This document shows, piece after piece, positions 43,301 to 55,300 of a stretch of 64,000 nt of DNA. The position numbers and the translations under genes were made by a program. The DNA is from Synchiropus splendidus (taxonomy: Eukaryota > Chordata > Actinopteri > Syngnathiformes > Callionymidae): contig NC_071334.1 in the NCBI RefSeq assembly GCF_027744825.2, positions 35,743,937 through 35,807,936 of the forward strand, read 5' to 3'. Under the pieces are notes generated by a model. It saw only the letters and a list, made by a program, of their open reading frames with translations, did no database searches and was not told where the DNA came from. Each line of letters begins with the position of its first letter. Position 1 is the first letter of the stretch.

Positions 43301-46300
43301 TTATGGCTTCAACCCTGAGAATGTCACAGTGGTGGTGAACAATTTTGTGTCCCTCTCATGCGAAGCCACTGGGTTTCCTCCTCCGACTTTGAGCTGGTTG
43401 AATGATCGAGGCCCAATTCAAGCCAATGCCAATGCTGTCATCATGCCAGGTACCCAGCTCTGAGGCACAGCAAAGAATTCAACATCAACACCAACTATTT
43501 GTGTTTCTTCGTGCAGGTGGTCGAACTTTACAGATTCTGAAGGCAAAAGTATCTGACGGTGGAAAATATATTTGTGTGGCCATGAATCCAGCTGGAGAGG
43601 CATATAAACAGATTTACCTAACGGTCTTTGGTGAGTTGACAATGACAATGGTGACAGGATCCTTAACGCTAACTCCTTCACTGTTTCTGCTGAAGTTCCG
43701 CCCATCATTCGGGACAGCGGTGGAGAATCACCTGTCATTTTCAATGTGCTCGTTGAGAAATCTGTAACTCTTGAGTGTGAGTCTAACGCTGTTCCGCCTC
43801 CCACGATAACGTGGTACAAGAATGGCAGGATGCTCACAGAATCAGAAAACTTGCAAATCCTGGCGGACGGGCAGATGCTTCAGATCAGAAACTCAGAGGT
43901 GAGCGTGACATTGTTTGCTTTAATGGAAATTGAACTTTATAGAGCAGTTATAACATGATGGTTTAGTCCATCTAATTGACATTTTTTTATCTGTGTAGAT
44001 AAAGAAATAGCTGTTATCCCTGATGACATTCAACATTCATACCCCACTTCTCTTAAATGACCAGGTTTCTGATACGGGACAATATGTGTGCAAAGCCACT
44101 AATGTTGCTGGACAAGTGGACAAGAACTTTCACTTGAATATTCATGGTAGCAAAATATCTCATATCCCCCCTATTGTTTGATCACATCTAGTATATTAAT
44201 GAGAAATGTTCCCCTCAGTACCTCCTAGTATCGAAGGTGCAGCGGAGGAGGAGGTGGAGGAAACCATCAGTAACCCAGTAACCTTTGCATGTGAGGCTAC
44301 TGGAGTCCCTCCACCCAACCTTATTTGGTTGAAAAACGGAACTCCCATTGGTGAGCCTATAACTCTATTCTATACACTTAAATTGTTCGTAATGAGTCTG
44401 CTGCTGTTGAGGCATCTTATATGACGCTTATGCATTAACAGACAGCACTGGTTCTTTGGAAATGCACATCTTCTCCAGTGGCAGTAAGCTTCAAATTGCT
44501 CGGTCACAACTTTCTGACAGCGGCATTTATACTTGCCTGGCCTCTAACTTGGAGGGAAACACACAGAAGACCTACCGCCTCGACATACTGGGTATTGTAT
44601 TGTATTACCTTGTGACAACTGCTCATTATTTCTCTCTAATAATCTGTTCAGTTCCTCCTAGTATCTCTGGATCTGAGCTGCCCAAAGAGGTCGGAGTTCT
44701 TCTAAATGAAAGCATTCAGCTAGTCTGCCAAGTCCGAGGAACCCCGACTCCCTCCATCCAGTGGTTGAAGGATGGAGAACTCCTGAACAATACAGTTGAC
44801 ATGGGATTCAGGTAGAATAACTTGACTAAAAATAGATTGTTTAGTAGAAGACAGTAACTTAAAATGAAACAAGCTACCATATAATTTAACTATTTTATTA
44901 TCACTTTAAAAAGAAGCACATTTGATTCTGGAAAATGTATAAACAGACAATGCATTATCCTTTTATAATGTACTATGAGAGTCTTTCACTTTCACTAATG
45001 GTGCCTCTTATTCAAATGAGAATTTATTATTACATTCGTCTTTATCACTTGTCTTTATCTTTTAGCGGTGACAAGCTGTTCTTTTTCTGTCTCATCTGGG
45101 TTGCCCCAGCAATACAGCCTACTACATCTTGTGCATCCTCACTAGTCACCCCTATCCTCGTCATATCCTCCATATCCTGATCCTCAATGGTTGTCTTCCT
45201 CTCCTTCATTTGCATAGTACTTCCATTTTTAACAGTCTTTGTCCAGGATGCCTCCTGCCTCTCGTCCCCATGCATCCAAACCACCTGAGTCTGGCCTCCT
45301 GAACATTGTGTCCAAACCTTTCTACATGAATTTTCCCTCTGATATACTGATTTCTAATCTTGACCTTCCTAGTAGCGCCCAATGAAAACCTGAGCATCTT
45401 TACCTCTAACTCTACAAACTGTGCTTCCTGTCTTTGTGTAAGAGCTATTGTCTCCAAACTACCCATCATGGCAGGTTTCACTACTGTCCTGTACTGAACT
45501 GTCACTGATACCACAGTCGCCTCTACCTCTTCCACCTCCTTCCTGCACTGTACTCCTCTCCTCTCAATCCCCTCACTCCACATGACTGATCCCAAACTCT
45601 CAACAGTTTTCACTTCCTCTCCGCCCTGCATCTTCACTGCCACTCCTGCCTCTCTCGTTCAGACACATGTATTTTGTCCTGGTTGTACTTCATTCAGCCA
45701 CAGCAATTATTTGGTTGGTTGAATTTTGAACATTTAGAAAAAATGTTTGCAATTAAAACATCAATGAATCCTATATCCTCAATCGTAGCCTTCTAAATTT
45801 TGCAAAACCTCGACGATGACCATGTAAAACTGGTTTTGTTGAAGGATCAGTCCGGATGGCAGCACACTCACGCTGACAGAAGCTCAGACGGAAGACAGTG
45901 GCAAGTTCACCTGTGTGGCCACCAACAGTGCTGGCGAGGAAGACAGAATATTCAATCTGAACGTTTATGGTCAGTTTTATTGACATAAAAAATGAAATCA
46001 GTTAAATTCCATTAATGATTCTGTAATTTTAACTGATCCATTTCTGTGATTCAGTTCCACCTGTGATTGAAGGCAACAGTGAGGCAGCAGGGCAGAGGAC
46101 TGTCACCCTGGACAGCTCAGTCAACATAGAATGTGTAGCAACAGGCTCTCCCACACCACAGCTCAACTGGCTGAAAAACGGTCTTCCTCTGCCAGTGTCC
46201 TCTCATGTTCGACTGCTCTCTGCTGGACAGGTGCTACGGTAAGACTGTGGGCAGCTCTAAGAACAGTAGTCATTAAAACGCATGGATCCATCGCTCATAT

Positions 46301-49300
46301 TTACATTTCAGTAGTTGGAATGTATTCAGATTTTCGACATATTCTACAGGATTTCCCGTGCTCAAGTGTCAGATGGTGGCACTTATACTTGTGTTGCATC
46401 AAACAGAGCTGGAGTGGACAATAGACATTTTAAGATCGAAGTGCATGGTGAGTCTGGAAGCATAATGAAGACGTAGTGAAAACTAAATCAATGAAAAACA
46501 AATCGCTCGTATTTGTCTTTGTAGTCCCACCAGTTGTGGATGGGGTAGGAAGTGTAGAGGACGTGACCGTTGTGAGAGGGAACTCAGCGTCGCTGGTGTG
46601 TGTTGTTGATGGATCTCCTGCTCCGACTGTGTCCTGGCTCCTGGACGGGGACACCCTTCAGCTGGACCCTCATCTAAGGCTCCTTAAGCAAAATACAGTC
46701 GTGGAGATCACACAGGCCCACGTCAATGATTCTGGACGCTACTCTTGTGTGGCTAACAACACAGCCGGTCAAGCAAGTCGGCACTTCAATCTAAAAGTAC
46801 TTGGTCAGTGAAAATGGTATGTCAAGAGCACTTTAATTTACAAATCAAATGAAAATAATCCTCATATTTCTGCTTTCAGAGCCTCCCAATATCAAGGACT
46901 CTGAGGCACCAGATGAAGTATCAGTTTTGTTTAATGACATCCTGGAGATGCGCTGTGAGGCCTCAGGTATCCCTGCACCTTCACTGACATGGCTGAAAGA
47001 TGGACGTCCACTGCCCCAGACCGACAGTGTGCAGCTCCTCGGAGGAGGAGAAGTACTCCGAGTGGCCTCAGCACAGGTGCTTATGGTTCCTTATGAGTGT
47101 TCAAGGTCTTGGTCTTGTTGTAGAAAGGTGGAGTGGAAGCACTTATGGAAGCACTATATGCAGCAGTGGAGGTAGATATCAATGAGGAGCAAAGAGAAGG
47201 CCTTAGGTTGAAGAGAGTATAGAGGAGTCAGAAGATGTCAGACCTTCAATTCTACTGTTTTATTTGGTTTCAGCTGGAAGACACCGGCAGATACAGCTGC
47301 TTAGCCAACAGTCCAGCAGGAGACGATGATAAAGAGTTTCTGGTTCGAGTGCATGGTAAGTAAAAACAATTATTTGCAAGGTGGAAATTTTGTTTACAGT
47401 AACCTTGATCAGCTTTTTTATTGTTTACTTTTTGACTTTACTCATCAGTTCCTCCTAATATCGCGGGTGAGAGCACACCTCAGGATGTTTCAGTGCTGCA
47501 GAACAGGCAGGTGACACTTGAGTGCAAGTCAGATGCTGTTCCACCTCCCACCCTCGTCTGGCTCAAAGATGGTCTGCCGCTTGAGGTCAGAGGTCATATG
47601 CTGAACGAATGGCTTTGTTTGTTATTGTGACATCTAGGGACGTGTGAATTTTGCAGGCCTCTCCCCGTGTGCGAATCCTTTCAAATGGACGGTACTTACA
47701 AATCAACATGGTTGTGGTCAGCGATGAAGCAGAGTATACATGTGTGGCAAGCAACGTTGCTGGGAACACAACGCGCCAGTTTAACGTGGCTGTAAATGGT
47801 GCGTTTTTCAGATTAAGGGAAACATGCTGTCAACTATTTTAATACTCTTAATCCTGGCATGTCTTTTTATAGTTGCACCTACTATTAAAGATGGCCCCCA
47901 GACTGTGTCAGTACATGTGGACAAGCCAGCAGTGCTGGAGTGTATTGTAAGTGGTGTACCACCACCACGTGTCACTTGGAGGAAACATGGAGCACTGTTG
48001 ACAGAGAATGTTTCCCGGTAAGGCTGTTTTTGTTGTCATGTGAAAATTATTATCCCTCTTGAGCAGTTCTTAGTTGGTGTGTGTGTGCGAGCAGGTACAC
48101 ATTTGGAGAGGATGGCTCTTTACTCATCCACTCTGCTCAAGTGACTGACACCGGCCGCTACTTGTGCATGGCAACTAATCAGGCGGGAACACAACGCAAG
48201 AGAGTGGATCTCCAAGTACAAGGTGAGAACCATGCTTGCATGCTTGTACAAAAAGATCCCTTTGAGAACTGTCTTTTATCCTTCAGTCCCTCCATCCATC
48301 GCTGATGGTCGCACAAACATGACGGTCATGGTGAATGTTCAGACCACCTTGTCCTGTGAGGCCACTGGAATTCCCAAACCTACTGTCAGTTGGATGAAAA
48401 ATGGCCGCCGCATCAACGTAGACCAGAACCAGAATATGTACAGGTTGATTCCAGGTTTTAGCCACTTGTGGTGGGTCCTTTAAATTAAACGTATACCACA
48501 AGCTCATATATTTTTATGTTTTCCAGACGGCTTTCGTCAGGGTCTCTGGTGGTGATCGCCCCCACTGTGGAGGACACAGCAGTTTATGAGTGTGCCGTCG
48601 TGAATGAGGCTGGAGAAGACTATAGGTCCATCAACCTCACTGTTCACGGTGGGCACTGTTAGCTAGGCAATATTTCTATAAATACATGACAACATGGTTT
48701 AAAACTACCTTGTAAAAAGTGTGCTACCTCTTTTCTCAAAGTTCCCCCATCAATTGCTGACGAACCCACTGAGCTGGTTGTAACCAGACTGTCCCCAGTG
48801 GTCATTGCCTGCACTGCATCTGGTGTGCCAGTGCCAACAGTCCACTGGAGTAAAGATGGACTGGAGCTTCCCAACCAGGGTTCAGGGTACCACGTCATGA
48901 ACACAGGTACAAAAAGTAAATTATCCATGTCACTCCCTCACTACTAGACTGTATAGAAATGCTTTAACCAATCTGATGAATGATCAGGTCCAATTGAGAT
49001 CACGTCAGCTGAGCTCCATCATTCTGGACGTTACCTGTGTGTGGCGAGGAATGCAGCGGGATCCACTCAGCGTCACGTTCAGCTCGTAGTGCAGGGTGAG
49101 ATCCAGTCGTCATGGTTACATTTTTATGTCACCTGACAATTCACGTAATCTCTCTCCAGAGCTCCCAGTGATCCAGGACCACCCGCAATTGCTGGATGTG
49201 ATTCTCAACAACTCCATCATGCTTCCATGCAAGGCCTCAGGCTCACCAAGGCCAACCATTACCTGGCAGAAGGAGGGGATCAATATACATACGACAGGTT

Positions 49301-52300
49301 AGCGTTGGGTTTGTTACCTTCTCGAGATCCAACGCTTCATCATGTGATTGCCTTTTTGACAGGTGGAAGTTTCACATTGCTGCCCAGCGGGAGTCTGCAA
49401 ATCTCCCGAGCTTCTGTGTCTGATACCGGCACCTACATATGTGTAGCTCAGAACCCTGCTGGCACCGCACTGGGCAAAACCAAGCTAAGAGTTCAAGGTA
49501 CCTTTAAAGTCACTGATTTATGTTAAGTTCTTTTTCTTTCTTCTTTTGTAGACAAAACATTGCTGGGTCTTGATTTGATCTGGCTTTATGTCCTATAGTC
49601 CCTCCTGTCATCAGCTCAGAGAGCCAGAAGTATGTGTCACCTGTGGACGCCTCCGTGACACTGGAGTGCCAAGCTGATGGCTCGCCTCCCCCATCGGTCA
49701 CATGGCATAAAGACGGGCAGCTACTGAGTGGGTCAGTGCGTCAGAGAATTCTGATCTCAGGCTCACTGCAGATCGTCTTCGTTCAGCCAAGCGACACCGG
49801 ACGATACACTTGCACTGCTGCAAACGTCGCAGGGACGGTCAATCTGGAGATGAGCTTGATGGTACAGAGTGAGTAGTTCTGACACACAACTCCAGTAGAA
49901 ACAGTGAACTTGTGAGGAAAGGTTGTAGAGGCGAGGAGGTTCTGCTACGCATCTTAACTGTTAAAGACATTTTTGTTGTTTGTTGTTTCTATTATTGATA
50001 AGATACGTATGAATCTCATTAAGGGCTTTCTCATTGCAGTCCCTCCTTCCATTCTTGGGACAGAGCAGCAGGTAGTGGTGGTTGAAAACAGTCAGGCCCA
50101 GCTGGCGTGCTTTGCTGAGGGCGTCCCTCAGCCGACAGTGTCCTGGGAGAGAGACGGAATGTTGCTCAGTGACAACGCGAGTGTATACACCTTCCTGCCA
50201 TCTGGAGAGCTAATGATCGACAGTGCTCAGGTGAGGCCCCCAGAACATGATCAGATAACTAAGAAAGTACAGTATCTGCAACGCCGTTCTTAAAGACACT
50301 TCTTCATGTTGAGTGTGATACTGACTTCTCAAACCAGCCAGAAGATGCAGGCAGCTACACATGCGTTGCCACAAATGCAGTCGGACAGGACAGTCGGACG
50401 GTCGAGCTCTCTGTTAACACCCACCCTGAATTCACTGAGCTGTTGGGAGATGTGGCTCTGAACAAGGGAGAGCGCCTCCTACTGACCTGCGAAGTCAGTG
50501 GTATCCCAGCACCAAGAGTCACATGGGCCTTCAACAACAATATCATTCCAGGTTTATTGGTTTCTTAATTTCAGCAATTTTCCCCAAACCACAAAATCAA
50601 CCAAATTAAATTTCGCTCTCTCAATTCTTTAGCTCATTATGACCACATGAATGGTCACAGCGAGATGGTGATAGAGCGGGTGACCAAGGAAGATTCAGGC
50701 ACCTACTCCTGTGTTGCAGAAAACATTGTGGGAACCATCAAATCTCTTGGATTTGTCTACGTCAAAGGTAAGAATTGAGTTACTAAATTTTCTGATTGAG
50801 TTGAGGAACTGCAATTGGTGAATTCCTTTGCGCCCTTTTTCCTCTTTTTTTTTTTTTTAATAAGAAACTGTTACATCTTTGCGTGCTTTTGGCAACCCCA
50901 ACATTAATTTTTCGCACCAGTAGAAAGGACAGACTGAATGCAATGGAGTTGTTTTCAATTGAAGTTTTATTTTTTAGAACTTGTAACTTACAATTTATAT
51001 AAAATTACATTGATACATTCATTTAATATAACACTTTGACGCACACTTCTCAACCCGTTTTCAAATAGATTTTCAAAATTCAGCTTGTGTTACGCATATT
51101 TAATTTCCAGTAGTGTAGTCAATATTGTGTGGAGGTCAGACGAGACCAATGAGGGGTCGAGACCAAGACCGAGTCAAACTGAAGCCGCGAATACAGAAGC
51201 ATAAATCTATAAACACATATTAATTTTGTACTGCAAAAAAGAGGCCATCATTTTTCCAAAATAAACAATTAACAACTGAAATGTTTGTGGTTGTTTGTTT
51301 TGCTCTTGGTCCCACCCCCTCATTGGTCTCTGTATGTTCAGGTCTCGACAGGTCTTGACTACAATGCTATTTCCAGTGTGCTGTCTAGTCTTTTATATAC
51401 ATTATTTTGGAAAATAAGTCATTTAGGCTAAAGTCTGATTTATTTCTCACCTGTCTTTTTAGAACCACCAATCATTGATGGAGACCCCCATTCCAACCAC
51501 ATTGAACCTCTGGGAGGCAACGCCATCCTCAACTGTGAGGTGCGTGGGGACCCCCTACCTTCCATTCAATGGAGCAAAAATGGAATTAACATCCAGATCA
51601 GCAACCGCATCCGTCAGCTGGACAACGGTTCCTTGGCCATATATGGAACAGTGGTAAGAGCACTGTCATCATGAAATGTTTTGTTTTTGTTTTGTGTTTT
51701 TAATAGACTAGACTAATAGATTTGACTGTAAACAGAGTGAAGATGCAGGTAACTACATCTGTGTGGCGACCAATGATGCTGGCGTGGTGGACAGAAGTGT
51801 CACTCTTAAGCTACAAAGTAAGTGCTTAGTCTACATTTGTTTGTGTTTTAAAAACACATGCACTCATTGAAGTTGTTTTTAAGGGGCACCAACTGTCACG
51901 GTGGAGCCCATGGATGCTGTGGTAGATGCAGGTACCACAGTGGTGCTAGACTGCCAGGCGGAGGGTGAGCCCACACCTGTGGTCGAGTGGTCCCGTCAGG
52001 GACGTCCACTGCTGAGTAGCAATCACTTCTCCATCATGAAAAATGGCTCACTCAGGCTCAGCAGCACTCAGAAGGAGGACACTTCTGAATATGAATGTGT
52101 AGCTAGAAACCTGATTGGATCTGTGATGGTCAGGGTCACACTCACTGTGCAAGGTAAGCTGTCTTGTCTCCTGTTAGTTATCTCCTAAAATGTAATAATA
52201 CCCAACTTTGTTTTCTGTCTGAAGTTCATGGGAGGTATTCTGAGTGGTCAGAGTGGGGAGTGTGCAGCGTCACTTGTGGAGCAGGAGCCCAAACAAGACA

Positions 52301-55300
52301 GAGACTATGTGACAATCCTCGTCCGGCCAACGGCGGGCGCCACTGTGAAGGGGTGGATGGAGAAACACGTGGCTGTCATGGGAAACCTTGTCCTGGTGAG
52401 GCATTGTTCAAGGAGTAAATCTTGAAATTTCAATATCAATGTCCTAGCATACAGCTGACCCACAATTTTGTAAAATCCAAGTTCATGTGACTGAGCTTCT
52501 GATACTTTTGTTTTGCAAAGTGGATGGAAACTGGTCAGAGTGGTCTTCCTGGGAAGAGTGCTCACGGAGTTGTGGGCAAGGCAACAGAACCAGGGTCCGG
52601 TCCTGCAGTAACCCTCCTGCTCAGCATGGGGGTCGCCCTTGTGAAGGGAAGGCAGTGGAGGTCATCATTTGTAGTGTCAGACCATGTCCAGGTGCGGTCA
52701 TCATGATCTCTTTTTCCTACTCAGTCAACTTCTTCATGTATTTTCTAAATTTGAATGTGGGTTGATTCTTTTTTTCCTGCAGTGGCAGGTAACTGGGGTT
52801 CGTGGCTCCCATGGACTCAGTGTAGTGAAACCTGTGGTAAGGGGATGCAGTCGCGAATCCGACTCTGCAACAACCCCCCGCCTGCATTTGATGGTCCGCA
52901 GTGTGAGGGCACCGATACTCAAACCCAACTTTGCAAGGAGAAGCCTTGTCCTGGTGAGGACTCTTGCACATCTCTCATGATTTCATTACTTGCAAAAAAA
53001 AAACCATTCAATCTTCTGGGTTCCCTGCTCGCTCACCAGTGGATGGCAATTGGTCTTCATGGATAAGTTGGGGTGCCTGTAGTGTCTCATGCGGAGGTGG
53101 AACCCGTCAGAGAGCCCGCCTCTGTGCTAGTCCCGCTCCACAATATGGTGGCAGACAGTGCGAGGGCAATGATGTGCACATTGACTTCTGCAACAGTGAC
53201 CCCTGCCCTGGTGAGTCTGCATGCATCAACTTGTTTGTGTATCCTTTTGAGTGACTCTCTTTCAATTTTCTATCAGTGGCTGGTAACTGGGGTCCGTGGA
53301 GCAGCTGGGGCAGCTGCAGCAAGACCTGCAACGGAGGTCAAATGAGGCGCTACAGAACATGTGACAACCCAAGACCGGCCAATGGGGGGCGAGCGTGTGC
53401 AGGCACGGACACGCAGATACAGAGATGCAGCACATCGGATTGTCCCGGTCAGCTTATTATCTGTCTCAAACTTGAATTGCATGGAAGTTGAAACTGATGT
53501 GAGATGGATCAGCCACTAGAAATATGTTTTGATATCATTAAAAATGGATATGGGGTTCCCTGTTTGCTTAGTCCACTGGCCTGTCGGGTCTAATACTGTG
53601 TGGTACCTGAGTGACTGCTCTACGTGTACAAGACATTGATGTTTGTAATCGGTTGCTTGATCAACTACAGTTGATGGTAACTGGGGATCATGGCAGCCGT
53701 GGGGAGAATGTTCCGCGTCCTGTGGAGCTGGAGAAAAAACCCGTGTCCGTCTTTGCAACAACCCGTCTCCCATTCACGGTGGTCGTCCGTGTGCAGGGGA
53801 CTCTTCGCAGCTGTCCAGATGCAACACTTTGTCCTGCCCAGGTGATACAGGTGGCATGCATTGGCCTTGTCCAGGCAGGAGAACAAAGCCAACATATGTT
53901 CTGTGTTGGTCAGGTGGACCCCAGACAGCGAGAGGAAGCATCATAGGGAACGTCAATGACATTGAGTTTGGTATTGCCATCTTGAATGCGACTGTCACGG
54001 ATGGAAAATCAGGCAGCAGCGTCATCAAAGCTTCCATCACTAACATACCAAGGAGTCTAGGTTTGTGTGTGAAAAATCTTTTACATGTATTTCCAGTCAC
54101 TCTGATCCTCTTCATTTGTCATCTTCCTTCATCTCCAACATTCTTGCTTCAACACTGCCTCTACTCTCCATGTGTCCAAGCCATCTCTCCTCTCTATAAT
54201 TTGGCCTCCAAACACCTTAGCTGTCCCTCTGATACACTCGTATCTGATCTTGACGTCTTCCTGTTAGTAACAAAATTTAATGAAGGAAAATGGTCTCCCT
54301 TAACAAGGCCCTGCGATGAGGAAGCTCATCTCCATCCTGAATCCCATCTACTGGACCACAGCAGAGGAAGTTGGCGAAGCTGTTAACGGCTACACGCTAA
54401 CTGGAGGCGTCTTCAGGAGAGAGACACAGGTGGAGTTTGCCACAGGTGAGCAGGACTTGTATACATTGGCTAAGCTCACAATCACACGCAGGACAGTAAT
54501 AAACATCGCACCGAGTGAATCCTGGTTAACACCACAATGCCATTCATTACCTTGGACAGAAATTGGTAATGTTGTTGTAGCAACTATGCTCACTAGGAAC
54601 AGCACACTGCGCGTGTGCCACCACAGCAGGAGCAGGAGATATGAATATGTTCATATCAAAATAATCAACAATGATGAAAATACATGGAGAGGATGCACAC
54701 ATTTGGACTGTGAGTGATTTTCTCTCCACAGTTAGGGTGAGGGATGAATGAAACACAATTGGAGAAACTGAAGGATATTTTAGCAACGATCCAACTGTCT
54801 GATGGTGAGGGTTTCACTGGGCGACCAGGGTATCATTAACAAAAAAAGAAAAGCTCTCTGAAGCTCTGGCTACACGTTACCTAGTATTTTGTGTGTGGAC
54901 ATGTGAAATCTTATTAAATGGACTGTAACTTCACTACTCTCATTGTCAACGCATCGGAGGAGTTCATGTGTTCACGGGTTTGGCCAAGTGGAGAGAGGAA
55001 AGGCTGACCTTGCCAATCCTGTCTTGTCCATGTTAAAGATATAACCTGGAACATTCTGCTTGTATTGATAACTAGGCGAGATCTTGAGGATGACTCATGT
55101 TGCCCGTGGGCTGGACTCAGATGGAGCGTTGCTACTGGACATTGTGGTGAACGGACACATCCTGCAGCTGCCCTCACATGCCGACATCAGCATTAAGGTG
55201 TGGGGATGTATCTACGTGACTGTGTTGTTGTTCTCCAGAGTCTCATGAGGTCAAGTCTGTTTCTAGGACTATACAGAGGACTACATCCAGACCGGGCCAG

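Noticed and set aside
45206..45643. 145-codon minus-strand frame as a host gene
   Set aside because: It carries RTE reverse-transcriptase C-terminal motifs and is broken, so it is a retrotransposon relic.
53829..54386. 185-codon plus-strand open frame near the end of the TSP1 region
   Set aside because: It overlaps exons 93-95 out of the hmcn1 frame and includes the RTE relic. No family resemblance; a shadow frame.
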